A stretch of DNA of 64,000 nucleotides from Vibrio sp. S9_S30 (GCF_014694455.1 NZ_JAAUWT010000002.1:124001-188000); one strand, 5' to 3'. Counted from the first letter of the stretch, positions 30,172 through 40,900 are shown. The notes: generated by a model from the sequence alone, not told the origin. Made by a program: numbers and translations.

Positions 30172-30645
30172 ATGACGCCAGCCATCAATTTAGCGAAAAA
30201 GAAAAAAATCCGTCACAAGGTTCATCAATATACACACGATCCAAGTCATCAAAATTATGGGCTTGAAGCCGTTGAGGCTTTAGACCAAAGCCCCGAATGT
30301 GTTTTTAAGACGTTGTTATTTAGCCTAGATGGGCAAGATAAAAACCTAGCGGTTGCTGTTATACCCGTTGCATCTAAGTTGAATCTTAAGCTTGCAGCTA
30401 AAGCTGCACATTGTAAGAAAGCCGACATGGCGGATCCCAATATTGCGCAAAAGACGACAGGCTATATTGTTGGAGGTATCAGCCCAATAGGGCAAAAGAA
30501 AGCGTTACCGACCTTTATTCATTCATCTGCCCTGGAGCTAAAACAAATGTGTGTGAGCGCTGGTAAACGAGGGTTGGAAATAGAACTCGCCCCTGAAGAC
30601 TTAGCTACGCTAACCCGCGCTCAATTCGTTAACCTTTGCTTGTAG
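30172..30645 (+). CDS. ybaK: Cys-tRNA(Pro)/Cys-tRNA(Cys) deacylase YbaK
   Basis: 157 residues. Editing protein that removes cysteine from mischarged tRNA-Pro. Family features are the YTHDPSHQNYGLEA segment, VFKTLLF, the catalytic-site lysine strand PVASKLNLKLAAKA and the GYIVGGISPIGQKK loop. Interestingly it lies 100 bases from a tRNA-Pro gene on the other strand. Confidence 0.93.
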   Translation: MTPAINLAKKKKIRHKVHQYTHDPSHQNYGLEAVEALDQSPECVFKTLLFSLDGQDKNLAVAVIPVASKLNLKLAAKAAHCKKADMADPNIAQKTTGYIVGGISPIGQKKALPTFIHSSALELKQMCVSAGKRGLEIELAPEDLATLTRAQFVNLCL

Positions 30646-30709
30646 GTATTCTTTTTCAGTAGGGCTTCCAGACCGATTATACGACGCAAGAACTTAGGTC
30701 GCTAAAACG

Positions 30710-30738
30710 AAAAAACCTCGTCCGTAGACGAGGCTTTA
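30710..30738 (-). terminator. Terminator after tRNA-Pro
   Basis: CCTCGTC / GACGAGG stem; on the minus strand it is followed by TTTTTTCG. It sits directly after the tRNA-Pro 3' end. Confidence 0.8.
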
Positions 30739-30743
30739 AAATA

Positions 30744-30820
<77 letters not shown>

Positions 30821-30917
30821 ATTCTTTATCTCTCAAGGCTTTGCCTCAAGACGGATGCGTATGATACGGTTTCTGACGATAGACGCAAGCCTTTTTCTAA
30901 ATAAACCTCAACTTAGC

Positions 30918-30990
30918 CTCAGCTCTGGATAGCAGAACACCTTTCTAGTCTCTGTTTTGTCGCTCATTGCGTTGAATTTACTTGCAATAG
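30918..30990. repeat. Dispersed intergenic repeat, copy 1
   Basis: About 73 bases from CTCAGCTCTGGA to CTTGCAATAG, roughly 80% identical to 54136-54209 in the same orientation. In both copies the minus strand reads RKVFC-PELRL in one frame. Probably a non-autonomous genomic repeat or a recurrent gene tail. Confidence 0.75.
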
Positions 30991-31192
30991 GTTTTCTACT
31001 GACACGTAAATTCGTCTTGTTATCAAACAATGCCGACGAGAAAGGGCACATTACACTGTTTTCAATTAATTCAATGGCTCTTTCTAACGGCGAGGTTAAC
31101 TCATTGATGTCGTGCTTAGAGGGAGGATAAATATAAGTGAGTGTGATTGGAAACACATCAAAAGAAACAAAATTGTCACGTCGGTAACACTG

Positions 31193-31206
31193 TTGATCTA
31201 GATCAG
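31193..31206. promoter_or_regulatory. Possible FNR-type site
   Basis: TTGAT-CTAG-ATCAG matches the FNR consensus TTGAT-N4-ATCAA at 9 of 10 positions. It is 60 bases upstream of the DUF3149 gene start. A chance match cannot be excluded. Confidence 0.35.
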
Positions 31207-31266
31207 TACTCAGTAATCCATCGAGTATTAACGTTAACCCTGTCTTTCAACACTGACGGAGGAAAC

Positions 31267-31407
31267 ATGGACTTTTGGCTAGATCTCCTATTGGGTAATG
31301 CTATAGGGCTGTCTTCAATGATAGTTATATTCGGCGCAATTGGACTGATGCTGTTTTTTGGCACCTACTTCGTTTATAAAGTATTGAATGACAAATCTCC
31401 TCACTAG
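31267..31407 (+). CDS. DUF3149 small membrane protein
   Basis: 46 residues: MDFWLDLLLGN followed by one hydrophobic span (SSMIVIFGAIGLMLFFGTYFV, quoted in part: SSMIVIFGAIGL) and a short basic tail. This matches the small DUF3149 proteins of marine gammaproteobacteria, whose function is unknown. The ATG at 31267 follows GGAGGA at a 5-6 base spacing, which decides the start over longer upstream frames. Confidence 0.8.
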   Translation: MDFWLDLLLGNAIGLSSMIVIFGAIGLMLFFGTYFVYKVLNDKSPH

Positions 31408-31432
31408 ATCGCTTAGCAATTAACTCAATTGC

Positions 31433-31471
31433 ACCGAAGGGAGTGGACTGCTTTCTTCGGTTTTTCTTTTT
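31433..31471 (+). terminator. Terminator after the DUF3149 gene
   Basis: ACCGAAG ... CTTCGGT stem (31433-31439 / 31455-31461) followed by TTTTTCTTTTTC. Confidence 0.75.
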
Positions 31472-31543
31472 CTAACCCTCCATATTCCCATCACTTGGGT
31501 ATATAATCCGTCCATCTGTTGATGATGCATTCGAGATGAACTT

Positions 31544-32125
31544 ATGTCTCAAGATGATGAACTGACTCTCTTTCAGCAAATGATGGGGGATGTCACTCCT
31601 ATCAAAAACGACACAGCCATTCACGAGAAAAAACACCAAGTTACTGATGCGCAACTTGCCAAGCGTGAAGCGGCGATGTCTCTGTCAGAAGATGACCCCG
31701 AATATTTGTCTGTAGATTACGCGCCAATGCTGAAACCAGATGACATGGTCGAGTACCAAAAACCGGGGGTTCAGGATGGGGTTTATCGAAAGCTAAGGCT
31801 TGGGAAGTACCCAATACAAGCGCGGTTAGACTTGCACAAGAAATCGTTGAAAGAGGCGCGAGATGAAGTGGTTAAGTTTCTTAAACAGTGCCAGCGATTG
31901 GATATTCGGACATTGGTGATTGTTCATGGCAAAGGGGAGCGTTCTAACCCGCCTGCATTGATGAAAAGCTATGTGGTGAATTGGTTGTCCCAAATCCAAG
32001 AAGTCATGTGCTTTCATAGCGCGCAACGATTCCATGGCGGAACTGGTGCCCTGTATGTCATGTTGAAAAAAAGTGCAGAGAAAAAGCTCGAAAATCGAGA
32101 GCGTCATCAGAAACGAATGAGCTAA
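31544..32125 (+). CDS. smrA: Smr-domain DNA endonuclease SmrA-like
   Basis: 193 residues. The N-terminal region is acidic and polar. The C-terminal Smr domain (about residues 90-180) contains LDLHKKSLKEA, VIVHGKG and GGTGALYVML, the three conserved Smr motifs. E. coli SmrA (YdaL) has the same architecture and nicking endonuclease activity is reported for the family. Stand-alone, upstream of rluF. Confidence 0.88.
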   Translation: MSQDDELTLFQQMMGDVTPIKNDTAIHEKKHQVTDAQLAKREAAMSLSEDDPEYLSVDYAPMLKPDDMVEYQKPGVQDGVYRKLRLGKYPIQARLDLHKKSLKEARDEVVKFLKQCQRLDIRTLVIVHGKGERSNPPALMKSYVVNWLSQIQEVMCFHSAQRFHGGTGALYVMLKKSAEKKLENRERHQKRMS

Positions 32126-32202
32126 TTTTTAAGGCGGAAGCCCCGCTGGTTCACACCGATTGTCCTCCGTTGTGAAACGTTAACAAAAGAGAAAATATCA
32201 AT

Positions 32203-33252
32203 ATGTCTCAGACATCTGAAGCCAAAAGGCTAAACAAATTCATTAGTGAAACTGGGTATTGCTCACGCCGAGAAGCCGACAAGCTTATCGAGCAAGGTAG
32301 AGTGACCATCAATGGTGAACTACCGGAAATGGGCGTCAAGGTATTACCCACCGACGACGTGCTGATCGACGGAAACCCTTTGAGGCAAAAAGAGAAACCA
32401 ATCTATATCGCGTTGAACAAACCAACAGGGATCACCTGTACAACAGAGCGTCACGTTGAAGGCAACATTATTGATTTCGTTGGTCATAGAAAACGCATAT
32501 TTCCCATTGGTCGCTTAGACAAACCTTCGGATGGATTGATCTTTCTAACCAATGATGGCGACATTGTTAATAAGATCTTACGTGCTGGCAACTCTCACGA
32601 AAAGGAATACGTTGTGAGAGTGGATAAGCCGATCACTCAAGAGTTTCTCGATAAAATGGGGAGCGGTGTTGAAATATTAGATACGGTTACGCTTCCTTGC
32701 CAAATTTCTAAGGAAACAAAATTTTCCTTTAGAATTGTTCTAACTCAAGGACTTAACCGACAAATTCGACGTATGTGTGAAGCGTTGGGCTTTGAGGTAT
32801 TTAAATTGCGTCGTGTCAGAATTATGAACATTTCGCTTGATGGTATTCCTAATGGAAAGTGGCGATACTTAACCGATGAAGAAGTCGCCGACATTCACCG
32901 TTTGTGTGAATCATCGGTTGGGACGGAAGAAGCTTCTCGCGCAGACAGTCGCGGTAAGAAGATTGAAAAAGCGACGGATGCAAAGCTGTACGATCATCGC
33001 CAAAAAGAGCACGCTGAGCCTAAAAAATTCAAAACCTTTAAAGGCAAAGGTACCGATTTTCATCGCCGAGCCAATAAAGGTGGCGAAGGTCAAACGGCTA
33101 GACATCATAACGGTACTGTCGATAAGAGCGGGAATAATAAGGGTAGTAATAGCAGTAACCATGGGCAAAAGAGCAGACGATCAGAATCCCTAACTGGTGG
33201 GAAAAGTCGTCCATTTAAGGTCAGAAAACCGAGTGGAAAAACGCTGGGTTAA
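32203..33252 (+). CDS. rluF: 23S rRNA pseudouridine(2604) synthase RluF
   Basis: 349 residues. The N-terminal S4 domain ([24 protein letters not shown], quoted in part: [12 protein letters not shown]) is followed by a pseudouridine synthase domain with the catalytic Asp in [10 protein letters not shown] and the [14 protein letters not shown] block. The pattern [18 protein letters not shown] fits RluF rather than RluB. The tail from about residue 240 is basic and low-complexity (K, G, N, S), longer than in E. coli and probably an RNA-binding extension. Confidence 0.92.
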   Translation: MSQTSEAKRLNKFISETGYCSRREADKLIEQGRVTINGELPEMGVKVLPTDDVLIDGNPLRQKEKPIYIALNKPTGITCTTERHVEGNIIDFVGHRKRIFPIGRLDKPSDGLIFLTNDGDIVNKILRAGNSHEKEYVVRVDKPITQEFLDKMGSGVEILDTVTLPCQISKETKFSFRIVLTQGLNRQIRRMCEALGFEVFKLRRVRIMNISLDGIPNGKWRYLTDEEVADIHRLCESSVGTEEASRADSRGKKIEKATDAKLYDHRQKEHAEPKKFKTFKGKGTDFHRRANKGGEGQTARHHNGTVDKSGNNKGSNSSNHGQKSRRSESLTGGKSRPFKVRKPSGKTLG

Positions 33253-33391
33253 ACCTTCGCGCGAAACCAACCCTATCCTTATACAACAAAGGAAGGCACT
33301 GTCTTCCTCTGTTGTTCTATTCGTGATACGTCTCTACACGCATGCTATGCGATCGTTTCTAAGGTTGTTTGGTCAGCATGCTCGTTTCCCG

Positions 33392-34264
33392 CTAGCATTT
33401 TACTTTTGATGATTCGGAAAGCTGATGAACGCTCCACCCTAGTTGTTCAAGGAGATCAAGTACATTGTACTTCCCAAGTAAATGTAATACCCCCACCACC
33501 ACAGTATAGTTGCCCGACGTCTCGAGCCATTGTGAGGCATTTAATTTTTTTACCCAGTCTCGGTTGCGTTGATACAGCAAGGTTTCCAATGCGTCTTCAT
33601 CAAAGCCCCCTTCTTTGAGTAGTTGAAGGAGTTTATTTTTGTCTCCCGATTTCCACGCTGAAATTTGGCAACGGAATTCATCGTTATACATATCCCAATG
33701 CAGGAGTGTCTCTATTAGCAATTGCGCTCCGTTGTTAGGGAGTGCATTGAGAAAACCAAGTTGCTGATTTGCTGTTTCTAATGCTTGGATGGGAACATCG
33801 TATTTCAATGCTTGGTTGGTCAGAACGTGATCAACGCCGTCATTGCTGGCGTAACCTAAGCGCTGGAAATTTGCCATTTGAAGTGACAAAGCGGTAAGCC
33901 AAGGTGGAGAATTTTGCAATCGAGCATTAGGTAACCCCAACTCTTTGGCGATAGCCCCCAATTTTGATGCTTGTTCTTTATTCAGAATGTCACTGGTCGA
34001 AAACTCAGACTTTGGAAAGCGGAGTGATTCTGGAGGATGGTTTAAATCAATCTCAACAATCAGCGCTTCGCTGTCACTTAAAAAGCGATCCACTATGCTG
34101 GGCAGCGGGTACATGCTTTTATCGCCGACGTGGATTGAACCCAGTATTAATAAAGTCTGCTCGCCTTTTTGCGCTTTCCAGTAGAGTGGTTCTTTGGCAT
34201 TGGATGCAAGCGGGAAAACAAGAAATAGAGCCCATGCAACACGCAAGAAAGAAGACAAAGACAT
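33392..34264 (-). CDS. TraB/GumN-family protein (YbaP-like)
   Basis: 290 residues with a signal peptide (cleavage near SNA-KEP), so it is periplasmic or secreted. The TraB/GumN family signature LGSIHVGDKSMYPL with the conserved His, the acidic IVEIDL and the late VVVGVLHLLGKYNVLDLL motif are present. Related to the Tiki metalloprotease group; the bacterial role is unclear. It is convergent with rluF. Confidence 0.85.
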   Translation of the reverse strand: MSLSSFLRVAWALFLVFPLASNAKEPLYWKAQKGEQTLLILGSIHVGDKSMYPLPSIVDRFLSDSEALIVEIDLNHPPESLRFPKSEFSTSDILNKEQASKLGAIAKELGLPNARLQNSPPWLTALSLQMANFQRLGYASNDGVDHVLTNQALKYDVPIQALETANQQLGFLNALPNNGAQLLIETLLHWDMYNDEFRCQISAWKSGDKNKLLQLLKEGGFDEDALETLLYQRNRDWVKKLNASQWLETSGNYTVVVGVLHLLGKYNVLDLLEQLGWSVHQLSESSKVKC

Positions 34265-34590
34265 AGAAAATTCCTGATGTTGGTTATCGATTTTACGTCG
34301 CGTTTCGGTATACGCTCATCGTGACTATGAGTATGTATCTTATGAAGTTTTATCACCCTAAGTAGTATATACCGTCATAGGGCATCATATCCTCTTAATT
34401 TAAAGAAAGCAGTGAATTACCCACGCTATTTTCCGTTCTTTTTCACCCGCGCAATCCTCAAGTTGCCTGCTTTTCTAAAGGATTTTTTGCTCAGCATGTA
34501 TTGCTCAGTATGGTGGTATGTCGGCTGATGAGGTGAGTTTAGGTAGGGAAGCTAAGCCATTGATTATAAGTTGGAGAACCGATTGTGCAC
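34265..34590. other. Intergenic gap
   Basis: 326 bases between the TraB-like gene start and the thiD stop. I see no gene, RNA or clear terminator; the part next to 34264 probably contains the TraB-like promoter. Confidence 0.4.
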
Positions 34591-35403
34591 CTAATCGGTA
34601 TAGAAATGATGAACGGGGCCCGAGCCCGTGCCCACGGCTAATTCACCTGAATGAGCGATGGCTTTGGTAATGTAATGTTTTGCCATGCTAACGGATCTTT
34701 CTAGTGTATGCCCTTGTGCTAGGTAAGAAGCAATCGCCGACGACAACGTGCATCCTGTGCCGTGCGTATTCTTAGTTAAATGGCGTTTAGCGCTGTATCG
34801 AAACACTCTTTCGGGTGTTATTAATAAATCGGTGCTGCTTTCATCGCCTTTCAAGTGCCCTCCCTTTAACAACGTATTACGTGCACCAGATAGCCTCAGT
34901 GCGTCTGCCATGGAGCGCATTTCATCTTCATTTGTCGGGAGCGTCGCATTTGTTAATACCACCGCTTCTGGAAGGTTTGGTGTAATCAACGTCGCTAAAG
35001 GAAGCAGTGTTTTTTTTAGCGCATCCACCGCCTTGTTTTCCAGTAATGTATCTCCACTGGTGGCAACCATTACAGGGTCGACCACCAAAAATGACGGTTT
35101 ATACGCTTTAAGCTGTTCGGCTACAGCATGTATGATGTCTTCATTACTCAGCATGCCCACCTTGACCGCGACGACATTCAAGTCAGAGAAAACCGTATCC
35201 AGCTGTTGTGCAACAAATTCAGCGGGAACAGAACGTACGCTCGTCACACCATGTGTATTTTGTGCTGTTAGTGCAGTTATCACTGAACATGCATAGCTTC
35301 CCGTTACCGAGATGGTTTTGATGTCGGCTTGAATGCCTGCACCGCCACTGCAGTCTGAACCTGCGATGGTAAGCACGATAGGGGTGGTTGGTTTGTTGAA
35401 CAT
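34591..35403 (-). CDS. thiD: Hydroxymethylpyrimidine/phosphomethylpyrimidine kinase
   Basis: 270 residues. Phosphorylates HMP twice for thiamine synthesis or salvage. Family motifs: IVLTIAGSDCSGGAGIQADI (quoted in part: AGSDCSGGAGIQAD), QLDTVFSDL, VVDPVMVATSG and the catalytic KNTHGTGCTLSSAIA. ATG 35403 follows CAGGAG at a 6-base spacing; the longer in-frame extension to 35517 lacks support. It stands alone, away from a thiamine operon, which suggests salvage. Confidence 0.93.
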   Translation of the reverse strand: MFNKPTTPIVLTIAGSDCSGGAGIQADIKTISVTGSYACSVITALTAQNTHGVTSVRSVPAEFVAQQLDTVFSDLNVVAVKVGMLSNEDIIHAVAEQLKAYKPSFLVVDPVMVATSGDTLLENKAVDALKKTLLPLATLITPNLPEAVVLTNATLPTNEDEMRSMADALRLSGARNTLLKGGHLKGDESSTDLLITPERVFRYSAKRHLTKNTHGTGCTLSSAIASYLAQGHTLERSVSMAKHYITKAIAHSGELAVGTGSGPVHHFYTD

Positions 35404-35682
35404 GGTGACTCCTGTAGAGAGTAATGCGCACGTGAACAGAGGGGGTAGTGCATTCACCAGTGCTAATGCATCCAACAATAGTAAGTCGGAACGGGCGAAA
35501 GTGAATAGGGGGTTCACTCACAAGTTGGGTAAATGGTGCCGTATTTTTGACATATCTATTGGCTACAATCGATATTTTGCAGCAAAGGCTTGTAAATGAT
35601 GAGCAGAGTTTCACCAGTTGCTATACAGATAGACTTGCGAATGAACTCTAGTATCAGTAACGGATTGTTATTAAATTTGCAT

Positions 35683-36576
35683 TTAGAGTAGCTTAATCGA
35701 TTTGTTCAAAATGATGTTTTTGAACACGAGCAAAAACCCCAGTGGCAGCAAAACAGTTTTTAACAAGAACAGGGCGATGAGCTCCATTAAACTGATAATG
35801 GCATCTTCCACGCTGTTTTGTATTACGTTAAGCCGATCGGTTTGGGCACTCAGCTTGCCCGTTAAATTTTCCCATTCTTGTTTAACAGAGCCTAGGAAGC
35901 CAGAATCTTCCGTAGGTTTTTCTAACGTGGATGGATCGGATGCTTGTTGAACAAGTGTGGTGACTTCTTCTATGTAAGTGGCTCTGGATTCGATTTGCTG
36001 ATCCAAAAACAGCGTATCCACCATAATGTTCAAACCAAGGGAAATCACCACAGCAAACCGAATCAGCACCATAAACTTAAATACCGAGAACCACTGTTTC
36101 GTGTAGCCCTGCATAATGGGCGACCAAATAGACACCAATAACCCCAAAGCACAAATGGCCAACAACGCATTGGCAAGCTGCGACGACATCATGATCAAGA
36201 GGACTTTTTGCAGAGCCAAGGAGCCGACCGCAAGCGTCATCACCCACGCGAACTTGTCGATTAAATCGCTCACTGGATTCAGAACTTGCCCCAGCGTAAT
36301 AGAAGCCACTCCAACGGAGACTTCTGCACTCTTAACGAGCGAGATTGCTGCATCTAACGTACGGGCAGTAGCAAAACTCGCCCCCGCAACCAACATGCTT
36401 TCGTTCACCCTCTCATGAGCTTTCTCGTCTGTAACCCGCACAAACCCAAGTACCGTAATAGCAACAACCAATAGCGTTATCCATATCTTTTTGGAAGACG
36501 AAAGTTGCGCAGAGGGTAAAGGTTGAGGGAGTGGGCTTTTTTGATCCGAGCCGAAAGAATGTTCCATGTAAGTCAT
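35683..36576 (-). CDS. Conserved multi-span membrane protein of unknown function
   Basis: 297 residues. Predicted membrane segments lie at about residues 30-48, 115-130 (WVMTLAVGSLALQKVLLIMM), 135-155 (ALLAICALGLLVSIW), 165-185 and 260-285 (LIALFLLKTVLLPLGFLLVF). Between the last two is a predicted periplasmic or cytoplasmic helical region rich in D, E and Q. I do not recognise the family. An alternative ATG lies at 36567. It is monocistronic, with no functional hint from its neighbours. Confidence 0.6.
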   Translation of the reverse strand: MTYMEHSFGSDQKSPLPQPLPSAQLSSSKKIWITLLVVAITVLGFVRVTDEKAHERVNESMLVAGASFATARTLDAAISLVKSAEVSVGVASITLGQVLNPVSDLIDKFAWVMTLAVGSLALQKVLLIMMSSQLANALLAICALGLLVSIWSPIMQGYTKQWFSVFKFMVLIRFAVVISLGLNIMVDTLFLDQQIESRATYIEEVTTLVQQASDPSTLEKPTEDSGFLGSVKQEWENLTGKLSAQTDRLNVIQNSVEDAIISLMELIALFLLKTVLLPLGFLLVFKNIILNKSIKLL

Positions 36577-36914
36577 ACCAAAGGGATGGGAGAGAAAAAG
36601 ACATTATAACCAGCGTTAGAAGGTGTAGGTGTTAATAAGTTGGAAAAATAAGGCATTGGGGTTCTGACTGGCTTCTAAATTCAAAACTCCCTTATCATAC
36701 TTCTATCAATAATTTCTTTCTAATTAAAGGGTTACAAGGTTCTGTGTAAAAATGCGGCAGAAATCAATCTACTGCCATATGGAACGGTGTATCTAATTGA
36801 GAGATTTGAACCTCTATGCTATTTTCGCGCGCTAAATAAGTGGTTAGTTTCATATTGAGTTGATTAACATTAAAGGGTTAATGGCTCTCCGGTAGGCTGC
36901 GCGAAGGAAAAATA
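36577..36914. other. Upstream region of the PAAR cargo module
   Basis: 338 bases, A+T-rich, between two divergent genes. A promoter for the cargo module is expected here. AAGGAAAAATA directly before ATG 36915 is its ribosome-binding site. No RNA gene is evident. Confidence 0.4.
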
Positions 36915-37442
36915 ATGGGAAAACCAGCTGCACATGTAGGCTCTGCTCATACTTGCCCCGCTGTAACGGGGAAAGTTCCACATGTTGGGGGGCCAGTTGC
37001 CGCTGGCTCGCCTAATGTATTTATCGGCGGTATGCCAGCAGCGAGACAAGGAGATATGTGTGTTTGCGTTGGCCCTCCCGACAGCATAGCCGCAGGCTCT
37101 TCTGGCGTATTTATCAATGGTAAACCAGCGGCTCGTCAGGGCGATGGCACATCACATGGTGGTTCCGTAGCTTCTGGTAACCCGACGGTTTTGATTGGGG
37201 AAACAGGTGGTGGGGCGTCTGGTGGTGGATCAAGTATTTTAGACAGATCACAAATGCCTCAACACCGAGAGCCACCCGAAAACAATGACCTTGCAGAGGC
37301 GACAGAATTTGTTCCTGTAGTACCGTCACTTGCCTCTACCGCAGAAAGGTTGGAAGCCTTCGCCTATTTGGATATCCCTATTGCTGAGATGTGCCAAAAA
37401 GGGATGGGTAACAATGCACATACCGATTGCGAGTGTGCGTAA
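36915..37442 (+). CDS. PAAR-domain protein (type VI secretion spike tip)
   Basis: 175 residues. Residues 1-100 form a PAAR domain, with repeated PAA(R/H) strands: GKPAAHVGSAHTCP, GGPVAAGSPNVFIGGMPAARQGD, GSSGVFINGKPAARQGD and SVASGNPTVLIG (short parts quoted). His and Cys residues typical of the metal-bound tip are present. The C-terminal 75 residues are polar with paired Cys at the end (DCECA). PAAR proteins sharpen the VgrG spike and carry effectors. The stop overlaps the next ATG by one base (TAATG), so the chaperone is coupled. Confidence 0.93.
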   Translation: MGKPAAHVGSAHTCPAVTGKVPHVGGPVAAGSPNVFIGGMPAARQGDMCVCVGPPDSIAAGSSGVFINGKPAARQGDGTSHGGSVASGNPTVLIGETGGGASGGGSSILDRSQMPQHREPPENNDLAEATEFVPVVPSLASTAERLEAFAYLDIPIAEMCQKGMGNNAHTDCECA

Positions 37443-37966
37443 TGGTTGATCATAAATACATCCTTGTACTAGACGAACTCCGTACAGGCTTTTTAGAAGA
37501 AATTAGAACATTAAATGAAGATCAATGGGGATTATTGTATCAAGGTACACATTGGATGCCCCAGATAGACAAAAGCCCCGTTTGGGTGGAAATAAGCCCT
37601 AAATGCGAATTATGGAATAATTGGCTTTCTGATGATGTCTGGGCAAGCAGTGGTGTGGTTTTTGAGTTCGCCATAGAAACTAAGAAACAGGATATTCTTG
37701 ATACATTACAGCGTAATATCACGATATACAGTGAAGACCAACGTTGGTTTTTCTTTCGTTTCTATTCTCCCAATACCATATCCAAGTGTATTCCTATGCT
37801 CGACGAAAAAAGCATCTCTGCCTTTTTGGGGGCAGCGTCATCACTCTACGTTTCCCCTCGTTCTACTGAAAATCGAAAAGTACAGAGATTGAAAAACAAC
37901 CATCCTAATGTGAGCAACCCACGATTAGTTCTAAGCACTAAGTTAGTAAAGGAATTGATGTCATGA
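37442..37966 (+). CDS. DUF4123 protein, type VI effector chaperone/adaptor
   Basis: 174 residues. It matches the DUF4123 pattern: YILVLDELR start, LLYQGTHW, SPVWVEISP, a WLSDDVW helix and the characteristic RFYSP motif (usually RFYDP). DUF4123 proteins load a specific effector on to PAAR/VgrG. Here it sits between the PAAR gene (1-base overlap) and the large gene (ATGA overlap), which strongly marks the latter as its cargo. Confidence 0.85.
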   Translation: MVDHKYILVLDELRTGFLEEIRTLNEDQWGLLYQGTHWMPQIDKSPVWVEISPKCELWNNWLSDDVWASSGVVFEFAIETKKQDILDTLQRNITIYSEDQRWFFFRFYSPNTISKCIPMLDEKSISAFLGAASSLYVSPRSTENRKVQRLKNNHPNVSNPRLVLSTKLVKELMS

Positions 37967-40900
37967 AAATTGGCAAATATATAATACAACGCGGAGATCA
38001 ATGTTCTGAAATAACTAAGGCGCTTCAGACAGAACAAGCCTCCATAGATGCACTCAGTATCCTTAACTTAAGTGACATTGGTCAATGTCGATCAGATGGA
38101 AAATTGCTCCCTCCAGTTATCGATAAAGTCGATGAATCTGATAAAGAAATGCCTCAAGAATTACCCAATGATAAACTCGTCGCAGCACAATGTGAGAGAC
38201 CAGAGTTTGTCGATGCACTGTATGTCCTTGAAAATCCGAAAACAAAAAAAAGTCAGTACATCCTGCTAGATGAGAATGCCAAAGAATGCGTTGTTAGCGA
38301 CGCAAAAAAATGTGCAGACAAAATCAAGGGAAGTAGAGAAGAAACGGTTAAAGGGCTTGCCTCTCTTGGGTTACTAGAGCCATTTAATGTACTGAGCCAC
38401 GAATACTTTCTAAATGATGGCGATAAAAGTGCCTTAAAGCGGGCAAATATCGAAAAAATCCTCCTTGGAGAAAGCCTAAATAAAACTGAAGTAATCAGGA
38501 TTCCGAATGACGACGAAACCCTTGGGTTATCTGGAATGGGGCGTGAGCTTAAAAATATACAGAGAAGATACGAACAAGAACAAGCGTTCATAAAGGAATT
38601 TTTTGGTGATTCTGACACCGCAATGGCAACAGGCTATTGGGGAGCAACTCAAGTCAACAGAAAAGACAAAGAACACGCGGTTGATGTAACAACGCTCAAT
38701 GCATTAAGAAGGCTCCAAAAAAAGGCGATAGGTCAACTAGAGGGGCATATAAAACACCTAAAAGATAAAGCGATAGAAACGGCTGAAAAAACCGAAATTT
38801 CCAACAAAACCAATAAATACAAATTCAGCCAAAAACAATACTACACCTATGATTATCATGAAGATATTGATAGAGCATTGGCAAAGTTAAGCAGTTGGAG
38901 ACGTCGCTCTGGCATTATCGATAACCTGAAAAAAGATGACGTAAGCAAAAATACAAGCGTACTGGATTTGGATGACGTTTTTCGCTTTTACAGGGAGTTT
39001 ATCTCAGTCGTGCCCATTTTAAAAAATAAACATGAAAAGCAGGATGTAGAGGACGTACTGAGAAACTATGACAACATCGTTTACCGCTCCTTCTTTCCTA
39101 TTCTGTATACATTAAACAAGCTAAATGTTGTATTTAAAGAACAATGCTTAAGTGTTGGTGAGCTATTTAATGGTAAGGATGAAGTTACATTTGCAGTAGA
39201 TAAACTTTGTAAAGAGAAAGTCAGTGTTAAAGAAATCACAACCTTACTAGAAAAAATAAACACCCAAAATTTAGGGTTTTATCCCGCGTATGTGTTAAAA
39301 ATTTCGATTTTAAAAGAAATCGCGTACCGAATTGGTGCATTTAATGACCTAGTAGAAAAAAATGAAGAATTTTCTGAATACATAAATTCAATTATCACCT
39401 ACTCAGAAAAGGCATCGAGAAGATTAAGAGACTTAAAACATAAAATTCAGAGAAATGCTCGAAATCCTGAAATGTTTTTAGGTCCTAATGACTTAGCTGA
39501 AGACAGCGCTAAAAACTATAGCCCCTATCCGATAGTGCTAGATGAAAGAAAGTGGAAACCAAGAAACTTAGACAAAGTCATCATCGCAAAGCGAGCTGAA
39601 GAGATGGTGCATATTGTTGAATGCTCCTTAGCAAGCGATCCTGAAAAGCGTTTATATATTTTATCCAACAACCCGGTGCTAAGTGAAAGCGCATCCAAAA
39701 ATAAATTATGTTCAAAACCAATAAGCTTTTCTGGGTACAGCCACGTTGCTGGAGATGGAGCGATAGGAAAAGTACCAGAAAATCTGCTTAAGCAAATTGC
39801 TGGGAACACAGAGCTAAAGTTCGCTGAATGGAAGTTTCTTGAGAGCAAGGCGTATATTGGTGATGACGACTGGGTAAAGTCGGTCCCCTTCCCTTGGAAA
39901 ACAGAAAAAACGGATCTATTTGGGATTAAAGGTGAGTTAAACACAAGCGGTGAAGCTCAGTTCATGCGTTTTGTAACAGAAGCTTCTACAGCAATTACTG
40001 GGGACAGTTTCAATAAAGATCACATACTAGCTAATGCTGATATTAAAGTCGGCATCGACTTAGCGACGGCACAAAACTCCTTCGACTTTTATATACCGAA
40101 CAAGACAAGTTTTATTGACCTTGATATTCCATACATAAAAAAAACAGAAAAACCAGATGGCACCATAGTAAAAGAAAACAAAGTGAAAAAACTCGGTGGC
40201 GCGCAACTGGTAATAAACGGGAAAGTTTTTGGAGCTATTGCCGCCAGTATTCAGGTCTCTAATGGAATATACGTTGGTAACGCCAATGAACGTGGGTTGG
40301 GTGTGAGAGGTATGGTCAACAATGAACAAGACTACAGCAACTACACGGTGACGACGTTAGGGGATGGTAACAAGGAAGGCGCTTCGACATTTGCAGCAGG
40401 TGCTGCGGTAAGCGCAAAGGCATTTGCCGGAATAGAAGTAGGCGGCAGTGTAAAGGCGAACTTTCTATGGAAGCCAGAGAACAGCAATAAAGTGCTCAAT
40501 CTCTTTAATATAGGGGTGGGGGCGCGATTAACTCTTGGTTTTGGCTACGAGTTTTTGTTGCAAGTAACGTTACACAACGGAAGGCTGATTTTTGTCACGA
40601 ATGTTCAGGCAAGTGAAGTCGTCGGGATAGGAGGAAAAATCGCATCGGAAATAAACATGAAGGCGGCAGACCAATTCTTCTCTGCCCTATTAGAAGTGAT
40701 GCAAGAACCTGGCTTTTCTCGCTACAGGATTTTCGCCGAACCACTCGATGGGGAATTAGATACCTTCGTTGTGTTCAATATGGTTATTACCGTAGCGATG
40801 GCATACGGGTTGACCATAGCTCAAGTCCTTTTACTGCCTTATAAGATGATACTGAATATGGAAAAGGTTGCGACAGAGAAAGACACGGCATCTTTCGTAG

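Larger units (their letters stand above)
30821..31266. other. Gap with a dispersed repeat and a possible FNR site
   Basis: 446 bases between tRNA-Pro and the DUF3149 gene. It holds the 73-base dispersed repeat (30918-30990) and, nearer the gene, TTGATCTAGATCAG. An 82-codon minus-strand frame (30908-31156) ends within the repeat; I do not support it as a gene. Confidence 0.5.

Noticed and set aside
30908..31156. 82-codon minus-strand frame
   Set aside because: Its end lies in the dispersed repeat, the other copy does not keep the same N-terminus, and no ribosome-binding site is seen.
33283..33316. Hairpin between rluF and the TraB-like gene as terminator
   Set aside because: The stem (GGAAG / CTTCC with flanks) is bulged and has no T-run in either direction.
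35404..35640. TPP riboswitch upstream of thiD
   Set aside because: The minus strand lacks the CTGAGA and ACCCTTTGAACCTGATC-type core motifs, so no THI element is supported.
36795..36830. tRNA T-arm-like string GAGAGATTTGAACCTCT before the PAAR gene
   Set aside because: Only about 17 bases resemble a tRNA 3' part; no acceptor or anticodon arm follows, and it is too short to call an att remnant.
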